Assembly (NCBI GenBank): GCA_034716535.1
Contig: JAYEJW010000550.1
Coordinates: forward strand, 1-6,761
From: JAYEJW01 sp034716535
Lineage (GTDB): Bacteria > Pseudomonadota > Gammaproteobacteria > Chromatiales > Chromatiaceae
Direction: 5' to 3'
DNA: 6,761 bases
The notes under the pieces are model-generated. The model did not search any database, was not told where the DNA came from, and saw only the letters and a list, made by a program, of their open reading frames with translations. Positions 1 through 6,453 of the stretch are shown here, in pieces. Within the stretch, counting starts at the first letter, position 1. Every line of letters starts with the position of its first letter. A program made the position numbers and the translations under genes.

Positions 1-10
1 CGCAGGTTAA

Positions 11-122
11 GGTGATTAGCGCTATACTCAGCCGGAGCGATCAAGGTCGATCGAAGGCGTAGGTCGGGTTACGCTTCGCTAACCCGACCTACGGTTCAGC
101 TGAGCTTCGACGCTAATCATCC
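11..122. repeat. Possible MITE-like element bounded by short direct repeats
   Basis: The sequence TGATTAGCG at 13-21 is the exact reverse complement of CGCTAATCA at 111-119. Including the adjoining GG/CC, the ends read GG-TGATTAGCG and, inverted, GGATGATTAGCG. Immediately outside, AGGTTAA occurs at 4-10 and again at 123-129 in direct orientation, which resembles a target-site duplication. CTCAG (27-31) and CTGAG (100-104) form a further inner inverted pair, and a perfect REP hairpin sits in the middle (58-93). The nested symmetry fits a small non-autonomous mobile element of about 110 bp. The arms are short, so chance similarity cannot be excluded, and no transposase is present in the window. 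Confidence 0.4.
58..93. repeat. REP-like perfect palindrome (copy 1)
   Basis: A perfect 14-bp inverted repeat (CGTAGGTCGGGTTA at 58-71, TAACCCGACCTACG at 80-93) encloses the 8-nt loop CGCTTCGC. The segment 63-87 is identical over 25 nt to 6512-6536 near the other end of the window, so this is a dispersed family and not a gene-specific terminator. Palindromes with GGGTTA/TAACCC arms are common intergenic repeats in beta- and gammaproteobacteria. No T-rich tail follows on either strand. Confidence 0.85.
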
Positions 123-174
123 AGGTTAACGCAACCATGTGGCAGCACCATACACGCCGCATCTGAGAACCTGG

Positions 175-209
175 GGCAAGAAAGGCAAAGGCCGGTATCC
201 GGGCGGCCT
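175..209 (-). terminator. Candidate rho-independent terminator of the TauE/SafE-like gene
   Basis: Read on the minus strand, 9 nt after the permease stop codon, a 6-bp GC-rich stem (AGGCCG at 209-204, CGGCCT at 194-189) encloses a 9-nt loop. It is followed by the pyrimidine-rich run TTGCCTTTCTTGC. Position, stem and tail fit a weak intrinsic terminator. The T tract is interrupted by G and C, so termination may be inefficient. Confidence 0.4.
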
Positions 210-217
210 CGCCTAAC

Positions 218-994
218 CTATGCGTCCCAGAGACCGACGAAATACTGGCCGATCAGTACAATCGCCAGGACCACGAGAACCCTGCGCAGCCAGAGACGAT
301 AGGTCTCCCCATCCACCCGGTCCCGCACCCCCATACCGACAATCAGCCCACCGGCCGCTGCCGCCGCTAACGGCAATGTCGCGATCAACAACGGGAGCGT
401 CAGCACCCCTGAATAGCCAAACGCCCCGACTTGCGCCGCCTTGCCCGCGAGAAAACAGAGATTGAACACCTGTACCATCACCAGGGGCGCCATCCCCAGC
501 TCCAAGGCGAAGATAATCAGAAGTGGGACCATCACGTTGACCGTACCTGCCGAAATCCCCGCCGCAAGGCCGAACAGCAGATAAGCCAGCCAGGGACGTG
601 TATGGACCCACCCCAACCGGATGCCGCGCAGTCGGTCGTTGGCCAGATGCAGCAAGATGATCCCCGCCAACAAGAGCCGGAACGGCTCCGGGTCGCCGCT
701 GATCAGCAGCCAGGTGCCAAGGACGCTCCCTAGGGGGATCATGAGTGCCAGAGGCCAATAGCGGCCGATGCTCTCCGACCACCTCCCACCGCGCAGGATG
801 CTGATCAGGTTGACGGTGATCGTGGGCAGCAGCGTGAGGAGAATCGCGCCACGGATATCGATGAGAATCGCGAGCAGCGGCGTGGACAGCATGGGGAACC
901 CGAGGCCGAGGATACCGTGGCCCAGACCTGCGACGAGGAAGATGGCCCCCACCGCGAGCCAGACGAACATACTCAGAGATTCGGGATCCAACAT
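218..994 (-). CDS. TauE/SafE family (DUF81) membrane permease, putative anion exporter
   Basis: This is a 258-residue, very hydrophobic protein with about eight membrane segments (roughly residues 9-27, 34-45, 48-66, 78-99, 104-119, 134-164, 169-185, 196-222 and 238-256; some of these may merge or split). The N-terminal glycine-rich motif GHGILGLGFPMLSTPLL (residues 25-41) is the TauE/SafE signature, and a second glycine/asparagine-rich stretch, GLAAGISAGTVNVMVPLL (142-159), corresponds to the internal repeat of the family. Length is typical. Members are inner-membrane carriers, some linked to export of sulfite or organosulfonates, but most have no known substrate and no sulfur gene lies here to guide assignment. 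The start is ATG at 994 with only a weak GGA ahead of it. A second ATG at 970 (residue 9) is almost as plausible and would not disturb the first membrane segment. The gene stands alone, divergent from the coiled-coil pair. Confidence 0.9.
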   Translation of the reverse strand: MLDPESLSMFVWLAVGAIFLVAGLGHGILGLGFPMLSTPLLAILIDIRGAILLTLLPTITVNLISILRGGRWSESIGRYWPLALMIPLGSVLGTWLLISGDPEPFRLLLAGIILLHLANDRLRGIRLGWVHTRPWLAYLLFGLAAGISAGTVNVMVPLLIIFALELGMAPLVMVQVFNLCFLAGKAAQVGAFGYSGVLTLPLLIATLPLAAAAAGGLIVGMGVRDRVDGETYRLWLRRVLVVLAIVLIGQYFVGLWDA

Positions 995-1119
995 GCAGAT
1001 TCCGGGAAACCAGTTGCGTGCGCTGGAGCACGTCGCTACCTAAAACCAAGCCAAGGCCACCAATCCGGCTTAGAATGAAGCCGAAGCGCCTGAACCGGCC
1101 CACACCCCGCTTTCTTTTC

Positions 1120-1126
1120 GGAGAAG
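1120..1126 (+). promoter_or_regulatory. Ribosome binding site of the first coiled-coil gene
   Basis: GGAGAAG ends 9 nt before the ATG at 1136 and is the only purine-rich Shine-Dalgarno-like stretch nearby. It supports this start over any later in-frame ATG. The core GGAG is 12 nt from the ATG, slightly long but acceptable. Confidence 0.6.
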
Positions 1127-1135
1127 ACAGACGCG

Positions 1136-1717
1136 ATGGCAGAAGAACGACCGACGCCGAGCCCCGCTGATGAAGACGCCATTCTTCAGCAACAGTTCCG
1201 GCGCGCACTGAGCTCCTTCGAGGGCATCATCCTCAGCCAGATCGACATCAAGAACAAGCTCGGCGACCGTCTCAACTACAGCATTCAGACGGGGATCATC
1301 ATCCTGGGTGTGATCGCCCTGTCCATCCTGGTTCTGCTGCTGACGCTGAGCGCTCAGATCACCCGGATCTCCGGCGTCGTAGCGGAGATGAACATACGCT
1401 TCACATCCGTATCCACACAGATGCACGAGATCAAGGATCATATGGGCGCCATGGAGCAACGGGTGGCTTTGCTCGAGCAGATCGAACAGAAGACCGCGAT
1501 CATGGACCGCGAAATGGGCGCGATCGGTGCGGACATGGACCTGATGCAGAGAATCGTCAGCGGGATCGACGCGCACGTCGGCGTGGTGCGCAACAGCGTG
1601 GGCAACATTGCGGTGAACATCGACCTCATGAATCTGGAGGTTCAGTCCATGAGCACCGAGATGCTTCGGGTGTCCAGGCCGGCCCGTACCATCAACAAGA
1701 TGTTCCCGTTCCCGTAG
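1136..1717 (+). CDS. Single-pass membrane protein with long heptad coiled coil (first of a tandem paralogous pair)
   Basis: This 193-residue protein belongs to no family I can name. Residues 1-50 are polar and contain K40, K41 and R45 just before the membrane segment at about 51-73, which predicts a cytoplasmic N-terminus and a periplasmic C-terminal part. From I75 to V179 hydrophobic residues recur with 3-4-3-4 spacing (I75, I78, V82, M85, F89, V92, M96, I99, M103, M106, V110, L113; then I116, a threonine at 120, M123, M127, I130, M134, M137, V141, I144, V148, V151, V155, I158, I162, M165, V169, M172, M176, V179). One register break occurs at L113/I116. Thirteen methionines are present, nine of them in the core of the heptads. 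The C-terminus is an Arg-Pro followed by a short tail ending FPFP. The stop codon lies inside the ribosome site of the next gene, 10 nt upstream of it, so the two are probably co-translated. A structural or scaffolding role is inferred only. Confidence 0.85.
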   Translation: MAEERPTPSPADEDAILQQQFRRALSSFEGIILSQIDIKNKLGDRLNYSIQTGIIILGVIALSILVLLLTLSAQITRISGVVAEMNIRFTSVSTQMHEIKDHMGAMEQRVALLEQIEQKTAIMDREMGAIGADMDLMQRIVSGIDAHVGVVRNSVGNIAVNIDLMNLEVQSMSTEMLRVSRPARTINKMFPFP

Positions 1718-1720
1718 GAG
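1715..1720 (+). promoter_or_regulatory. Ribosome binding site overlapping the upstream stop codon
   Basis: TAGGAG contains both the TAG stop of the preceding gene (1715-1717) and the GGAG Shine-Dalgarno core (1717-1720). Spacing from GGAG to ATG at 1728 is 7 nt, close to ideal, whereas an in-frame GTG at 1722 would be only 1 nt away. The site therefore decides the start at 1728 and suggests translational coupling of the pair. Confidence 0.75.
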
Positions 1721-1727
1721 AGTGACC

Positions 1728-2267
1728 ATGACCGAAGACCCGCGACGCGCGGTGGTGGAGGTGATCGGACGCCTGGGGCGTGAGACACAGCTTCACCTGG
1801 ACGAGCGTCATCGCCATTTCCGGATCACCGACGCCGTGATTATCGCCATTTCCCTGCTGCTGGTGATCCTGGCCATCTTCAACGTCTACTACGTCCGTGT
1901 TCTCTATGAAGACCTAAACGGAATCGTGAGTAACATGGAATCCATGCATGCTCATCTGGTGGACGTCGACGGCGACATGGGGGTCATCACGGAGCACATG
2001 GCATCCTTCGAACGGCATATGACGCACATGGAGCCCATCAACGGCCACATGGCGGCCGTCGCCGGAACCCTGCCGAGCGTACGTGCGGACATGGATGGAA
2101 TCGTCGGCGAGATGACCAGCATCGAAGAAAGCATGGGGCTCGTCGGCCGTGGCATGGGTGTCATCGACCTACGCGTACATCTGATGAACGGGGGCGTTGC
2201 TGCCATGCGGGCGAACGTGAGCCAGATCGCGCGTCCCATGGGCGGCATGATGCCCTTCATGCCCTGA
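1728..2267 (+). CDS. Methionine-rich single-pass membrane coiled-coil protein (second of the tandem pair)
   Basis: This 179-residue protein starts at ATG 1728, two codons inside a possible GTG start at 1722 that lacks correct ribosome-site spacing. A basic, His/Arg-rich stretch (residues 27-32) precedes a membrane helix at about 34-58, predicting a periplasmic C-terminal region. From M70 to M178 hydrophobics follow 3-4-3-4 spacing, with methionines exactly seven apart at 84, 91, 98 and at 122, 129, 136, 143; the register breaks at M98/M101/I104. Eighteen of 179 residues are methionine. It aligns with the preceding protein without gaps at an offset of 12 residues, from the membrane helix to the Arg-Pro at 169-170, including the register break, so the genes are ancient tandem duplicates. 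The tail ends MMPFMP. Unlike the first protein it has prolines at 103 and 116. I recognise no family. Methionine clusters can bind copper, but these mostly occupy the coiled-coil core, so that is speculative. Confidence 0.85.
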   Translation: MTEDPRRAVVEVIGRLGRETQLHLDERHRHFRITDAVIIAISLLLVILAIFNVYYVRVLYEDLNGIVSNMESMHAHLVDVDGDMGVITEHMASFERHMTHMEPINGHMAAVAGTLPSVRADMDGIVGEMTSIEESMGLVGRGMGVIDLRVHLMNGGVAAMRANVSQIARPMGGMMPFMP

Positions 2268-2432
2268 CCCCTTGCCCCCCCGCTCACCATTCGGTGTCAG
2301 AACAAGCGGGCGAGAAGCTCCGGAAGGCTCTGCACGAATTGTCCGTAGCCCCTTTCGACCTTCAACCCCACATTCTCGGCAGGTTCGCATTCGTCTTACC
2401 TTCTTTTGCCGCGATGGGGAAGATCGCATCGA
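2268..2432. other. Convergent intergenic gap without a supported gene
   Basis: These 165 bases separate the ends of the plus-strand pair and the minus-strand phosphoesterase. A possible stem (CCCGCT at 2279-2284 with AGCGGG at 2305-2310, enclosing CACC/GGTG at 2285-2288 and 2293-2296) lies just after the first stop, and GCGAT/ATCGC (2411-2415, 2423-2427) lies just after the other. Neither is followed by a T tract, so I do not call an intrinsic terminator. Short open frames here lack ribosome sites. Confidence 0.5.
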
Positions 2433-3383
2433 TCAGTCTTCCATCAGAAGCTCATGGGCGCTGGGGTAAGCGATCTCCACGTCGAATACCTGCCTCTCTC
2501 CAGGGTTCACGCTGACCCATACCCCCGCCACGACAGGCGACCCCGGCACCTCCAGCCGAGTAAAGCGGGTCTTGATCTCGCCCGTGCTCGGATCCTTCAA
2601 GGGATTGTCGAGCTTGTAGCGATGGCGATCCCCGTGAACCGCTAGGACCGGTCCAGCATAGCCCTGCAGGACAGCCGCCAGATCCTCGCGGAACGGGCCG
2701 AAGCCACGAGGTGCAGTGGAGCTCTCCAACCCGGGGTTCGCATGGAACAGGAGCACCAAGGCGGAGGCGTTCACGGCATTGGCCGTCTTCACGGCACCCA
2801 AGAGATGGCGGCGGTTGGCTGCTGAGCGTGCCTCGAACTCCGCCATGGCCGAAACATCATTGGGAACCATGTTGTTGTGGCTCCCGACAACGTGGACAGC
2901 AACAAAAAGCACGCCATTGTGAAGAAAAAAATAATTCTCCGGAAAATCGGAATCCGGCTGCTCCGCATTGAGCGCGTTCAAGCGGAGCACTGCGGGCTCT
3001 GCGTAAAACAGGCGGCGAACCCGTTCCAGACGTTCCATCGGGTCGTAGCCGCCGGCGGCGGGCTTCCGACAGTCGGTCCACTCGTTGTCGCCCGGCGTGT
3101 AGACGACCGGAACGGGCTGTGCGCGAAAGAGCTCGGCAATTCGACGCAAGGTCTGGTCCACGCAGGGGGAGCTTCCCCCCTTGACGTCTCCGACATGTGC
3201 GATGAAGGGCAGCGTTTTTTCGAGTTCCCGCTCGAGCAGGGTTTCCAGTTGCAGGACCTCGCCCTCGTCATAGGGGACGTCCCCGATGACAAAGAAACGC
3301 ACCGCCGGGTCGGCCCGTGTTTGCGCCGAAAAAAAGACAGCGGACAGCAGGAGCCCAAAGACCCAACGGGAAATGCGGTTCAC
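2433..3383 (-). CDS. Secreted calcineurin-like metallophosphoesterase
   Basis: The preferred start is GTG at 3383, giving 316 residues. It lies 8 nt after GAGGA and opens directly with a signal peptide (basic NRISR, hydrophobic WVFGLLLSAVFF, likely cleavage after TRA at residue 24). A longer frame starting at 3479 would overlap the upstream gene by 68 nt and bury the signal peptide. Metal-binding motifs appear in family order: IGDVPY (33-38, replacing the usual GDxH), HVGD (63-66), PGDNE (97-101, the GNHE equivalent), LLFHAN (211-216) and HGDRH (250-254, the GHxH equivalent). The fold is the binuclear-metal phosphoesterase fold, hydrolysing phosphomonoesters or diesters, here in the periplasm or outside. 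The substrate is unknown. Cysteines at 74 and 105 could form a disulfide. It follows the polysaccharide-polymerase-like gene after 28 nt and is probably in its operon. Confidence 0.85.
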   Translation of the reverse strand: MNRISRWVFGLLLSAVFFSAQTRADPAVRFFVIGDVPYDEGEVLQLETLLERELEKTLPFIAHVGDVKGGSSPCVDQTLRRIAELFRAQPVPVVYTPGDNEWTDCRKPAAGGYDPMERLERVRRLFYAEPAVLRLNALNAEQPDSDFPENYFFLHNGVLFVAVHVVGSHNNMVPNDVSAMAEFEARSAANRRHLLGAVKTANAVNASALVLLFHANPGLESSTAPRGFGPFREDLAAVLQGYAGPVLAVHGDRHRYKLDNPLKDPSTGEIKTRFTRLEVPGSPVVAGVWVSVNPGERQVFDVEIAYPSAHELLMED

Positions 3384-3391
3384 GGAGGGGG

Positions 3392-3396
3392 TCCTC
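3392..3396 (-). promoter_or_regulatory. Ribosome binding site supporting the GTG start of the phosphoesterase
   Basis: The minus strand reads GAGGA here, 8 nt before GTG at 3383. This spacing, and the signal peptide that begins right at the GTG, favour this start over upstream in-frame ATG or GTG codons that fall within the preceding coding region. Confidence 0.6.
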
Positions 3397-3411
3397 GGAA
3401 TAGAAACCTTT

Positions 3412-6399
3412 TCAACGCTCGACCGGATAGATCCGAGTGCCCGCAGGAAAAGGCCTGATCCAGGGATCGAGATTTCCAAGCTCCTCGGGAAGCTCTTTCA
3501 CGGCTGACAGCGCGTCGTCATGGGTCGCGAAGAACCCCCGCACAACTAGGTACCAAATCCTGCCCTTGACGTTCGATTGGATGTAGACAGCTTCGGGCCC
3601 GAGGTCCATGTTCCCGGCGAAGCCGGCGACGCTCTGCACATCGTTGAACGCAATGAGTTGGATACCGTAGCCCGGCGACTCGAGAATCCTGCCCTCCTCA
3701 CCGCCGTCGCCGAGTTCCCTGTTCGACTCGCCGCCGGCCTCGTCCGTCACCGGTTTCTCCTGCGGATCCGATACGGCAACGGCGTCCACCGCCACCGGTC
3801 CAGACACTGCGGTAACGGGCGCACCGACCTCGCCAGCCGGTTCGCCCTCAATCCCCGTCCCCTCACCGGATGGTGCACCAAGCGCGTTCCGTATCTCGGC
3901 CTCCCGCACCGCTCCCTCGTCAGGTTCTCCGCCGTCACGCGGCGTCGCTTTTCGCTCTTTCAGTAACGAACCCATCTCGCCAAGCAGGGCTTCCAGCCGC
4001 TCCATGCGCGCAAGCATGTCCTCGGAGGGGGCCGCGGTTGCGACCGTCGCCTGGAGCGTGGAAAACTGGTTCGAAAGCACTATGTTCCGATCGGCAATCT
4101 CCCGAACGGCGCCGGACAGCTCCGTCAGCTCAGTATCCAAGGCGCCGCCGGCCTGCTCCGGGCCCTTGGCCGATATCGGTGGACTCGTGGGAGCCGACGA
4201 CACATCTGGACCAACCCCCGTTGGCCGCTGCGCTGGGGCGCCGCGAAGCTGCTCCACCTGCCACCAGGCGAACGCGAACAGGCCGGCGATGAACAACGTG
4301 AAGAGCACGACGCTGACACTGAGCCAGGCCCCCAAACGACGGATACGTTTGTCCAACGACAGGTTCGCCGCGCCGCTGATCGAGCAGTCCTCCTCTCGCG
4401 CCGACGGCTCGGACGCCGGGGGGACATCGTCGAGGTCGGGAACTGGTTCCCGTTTGTGGAGGATGCCGTACGGCTCGCGGTCGCCGCGGACTCGATCTGC
4501 GTGAGGAGCGGCCTGCTCCCACCGGCGGACGGGGTCCTTACCTGGCTGAGCTGGTTTTTCCGTTCCGACCGGCGGGGACTCACCGAAAGAGCCAGACGGC
4601 GCTGCAACGGACGGATGCGGCTCAGCTTCGACTCGATATGGATCGGGCATGTCAGTCGTCTCGCCGAGAGCTCCTTCGGTTGCGCTCTGTGACCCGTCGA
4701 TCGCCGGCTCCCCGTCTTCGATTCGGTCCTCGAGTTGTGAAGGATCGGTCTCTCCGAATGCCTGTTGGCTTGCCCCCACCTCCATGTTTCGGTTCCCGCC
4801 CGAATCGCCGCCCGCAGCCGCTATCCGATCCACATCCTTCCCCACAGGCGCCACCTCGTCGCGCTGTCGATCGAGGAAAGGATTCTTGATCTGATCGGGC
4901 GGCGGTGAGACGGGCCCCTCACCTACCGACGGTAACTCCGATTCCGGGGATTCCATAAGGTCCGGGGTCCGGCGTTTCCGGCGCTGCTGCCGACCGGAGA
5001 CCGCCTCCTGCTCCGGTACGGCAAAAAAGATCCCGGCCAGGAAAGCGAAATAGACGATGTTGGCGGGGATGTGCAAGTTGTAATCCACCAGCGTGTGGAG
5101 CAGCATCAGTAAAATTCCGATCCCGGCGCCAACCTGCACGAAACGGAGACGCGACCAAGCGTCCTTCGTCCACACCTTCGTCCACTGGTAAAGGTAGAGC
5201 GCCAAGAACAGCAGGATCAGCACAGCGGCAAAAAGCCCGCCCTCGAACAGCCACTCCAGATAGTCATTGTGGGCGTGATTGATGAACCACCGCCCAAGCT
5301 CCAACGGCTGAAAAGCGGGAAAGACATCGGGGTAGTTCCCAGGGCCGCTACCCAAGGGGAAGAACGCGCCGATCCCGTCGAAGGTTGTGGAGAAGATCGT
5401 CCATCTGGCGTCCTCCAACGCATCCTCGGCGGAGAACCGGTCGAGCACCGGCGCGAGGCCGATAGCGATACCGATACCGACAGCGAAAGCCACGACGGTC
5501 CCTGCCAGTCCATACACATTGTCGCCACCAATGCGCCGAGAGTAGGCAAATGAGACCAGCAGGAACCCCAACATCGTCAGTGCGATACCGGTTCGCGATC
5601 GCGTGAAGATCACACCGACAAGCAGCACTAGGGCTAGCACCCCGTAACCGAACGCCACATGCCCCCGCAGGGACGCAAAGAAGGAGATCCGTCTGCGCCA
5701 GCCCCGCGAGACATCCCGGTCTCCGCGTCCGACGGAATAGATCAGCAGCGCCAGGGAAAGGGGCAAGACCATCTCGAGCAATCCGGCGAGATGATTGCGA
5801 TTGGTGTAGGTCCCCACCGCACTCCCGAAATGGGTGAAGTCCATTCCCAGATACAGGGGACTGTCTTTGCCGTCGCCGAACTGCATGAGGCCGAGGATTG
5901 CTTGAAACGCAGCAATCGCGAGTAGCAGCAGGACAAGGCCGAGCACGCGGCGCGAGTCCAGCATTCGCGTGCCCAGAAATACAGCGATGGGCACCAACAG
6001 GACGAGCCAGGCAGACTCGGTTTCCAGGGGGTAGACGGACGGCTTGCCGGCCGCATTGACTCCCTCGCCGTCGAGCAGTGAGCGGCCCGCGAGATACTGC
6101 TCGCGACCGGGGAGCCACTCGGCCAGGCTTCCGGGCACCGGCACCAGATACAGCAAAGGAAAAACGAAAAGCAAGGAAAGAGCGATCGCCTCGAGCCGCG
6201 TTACGAGCCCGTGCTGCGGACGCCAAAACACCAGCACGAGAAGCAGCACCGAAAGCAGTTCCAGGACAAGCAGGGGTATCGGCGGCTGGCCGGCACGGAT
6301 CAAGGGGGCAAAGAGGAGAATTGCGGCCATCAGCCCGTAGACAGCACCGCGGCGACCGTGATCAAAGCGTGAGTGTTCTAGCGGCATCGATGCAGACAA
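3412..6399 (-). CDS. O-antigen ligase/polymerase-like membrane protein fused to a C-terminal SPOR-like domain
   Basis: This 995-residue protein has five parts. Residues 20-462 carry about twelve membrane helices and match the O-antigen ligase/polymerase (Wzy_C) type, with TNRNHLAGLLEM at 199-210 and NHAHNDYLEWLFEGG at 374-388 in the expected order; such enzymes polymerise or ligate lipid-linked glycans on the periplasmic side. Residues 463-685 are a low-complexity, Pro/Glu/Gly/Ser-rich linker beginning with the basic run RQQRRKRR (470-477), so presumably cytoplasmic. A thirteenth helix follows KRIRR (684-688) at about 690-712. Residues 752-816 look like a periplasmic coiled coil, followed by a second disordered stretch. 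Residues 910-985 resemble a SPOR domain (YGIQLIAF, WYLVVRGFF, then a helix rich in Ala, Leu and Glu); SPOR domains bind denuded septal peptidoglycan. The second half thus resembles DamX/DedD-like division proteins. Usual relatives of the first half are about 400-500 residues and lack this extension. Start is TTG with a well-placed GAGG; ATG at 6387 is the alternative. Ligase versus polymerase cannot be decided. Confidence 0.85.
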   Translation of the reverse strand: MSASMPLEHSRFDHGRRGAVYGLMAAILLFAPLIRAGQPPIPLLVLELLSVLLLVLVFWRPQHGLVTRLEAIALSLLFVFPLLYLVPVPGSLAEWLPGREQYLAGRSLLDGEGVNAAGKPSVYPLETESAWLVLLVPIAVFLGTRMLDSRRVLGLVLLLLAIAAFQAILGLMQFGDGKDSPLYLGMDFTHFGSAVGTYTNRNHLAGLLEMVLPLSLALLIYSVGRGDRDVSRGWRRRISFFASLRGHVAFGYGVLALVLLVGVIFTRSRTGIALTMLGFLLVSFAYSRRIGGDNVYGLAGTVVAFAVGIGIAIGLAPVLDRFSAEDALEDARWTIFSTTFDGIGAFFPLGSGPGNYPDVFPAFQPLELGRWFINHAHNDYLEWLFEGGLFAAVLILLFLALYLYQWTKVWTKDAWSRLRFVQVGAGIGILLMLLHTLVDYNLHIPANIVYFAFLAGIFFAVPEQEAVSGRQQRRKRRTPDLMESPESELPSVGEGPVSPPPDQIKNPFLDRQRDEVAPVGKDVDRIAAAGGDSGGNRNMEVGASQQAFGETDPSQLEDRIEDGEPAIDGSQSATEGALGETTDMPDPYRVEAEPHPSVAAPSGSFGESPPVGTEKPAQPGKDPVRRWEQAAPHADRVRGDREPYGILHKREPVPDLDDVPPASEPSAREEDCSISGAANLSLDKRIRRLGAWLSVSVVLFTLFIAGLFAFAWWQVEQLRGAPAQRPTGVGPDVSSAPTSPPISAKGPEQAGGALDTELTELSGAVREIADRNIVLSNQFSTLQATVATAAPSEDMLARMERLEALLGEMGSLLKERKATPRDGGEPDEGAVREAEIRNALGAPSGEGTGIEGEPAGEVGAPVTAVSGPVAVDAVAVSDPQEKPVTDEAGGESNRELGDGGEEGRILESPGYGIQLIAFNDVQSVAGFAGNMDLGPEAVYIQSNVKGRIWYLVVRGFFATHDDALSAVKELPEELGNLDPWIRPFPAGTRIYPVER

Positions 6400-6408
6400 C
6401 GTACTTCA

Positions 6409-6415
6409 CCTCTTC
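6409..6415 (-). promoter_or_regulatory. Ribosome binding site selecting a TTG start
   Basis: The minus strand reads GAAGAGG here. From GAGG to the TTG at 6399 is 9 nt, a normal distance, while the first in-frame ATG (6387) is 21 nt away. The site therefore favours the rare TTG start for the 995-residue protein. Confidence 0.6.
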
Positions 6416-6453
6416 CCAGGTTGCTTCTCGAAATCCCCGACGACAAACCAACA

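Noticed and set aside
1014..1076. Promoter-like hexamers between the divergent genes (TTGCGT at 1014, TACCTA at 1037, TAGAAT at 1071)
   Set aside because: TTGCGT/TACCTA match the consensus poorly, and TAGAAT has no -35 at a suitable distance. A promoter must exist for the plus-strand pair but cannot be placed.
213..1208. 331-residue minus-strand open frame overlapping the permease gene
   Set aside because: Arg/Gly/His-rich shadow translation with no domain pattern; the alternative frame 218-994 is a clear TauE/SafE protein.
1070..1729. 219-residue minus-strand open frame opposite the first coiled-coil gene
   Set aside because: Its His/Asp/Val-rich composition is the antisense image of Met/Ile/Asp codons; the plus frame has a membrane helix, heptads, a ribosome site and a paralogue.
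2276..2310. Hairpin after the second coiled-coil gene as a terminator
   Set aside because: The stem is interrupted by an internal 8-nt bulge and no T tract follows.
2294..2515. 73-residue plus-strand open frame starting GTG in the convergent gap
   Set aside because: The first residues look protein-like, but there is no ribosome site and it runs antisense into the phosphoesterase end.
5348..6226. 292-residue minus-strand open frame within the 995-residue gene
   Set aside because: Arg/Ala/Cys-rich frame-shifted shadow in GC-rich sequence; the main frame carries the conserved ligase motifs.
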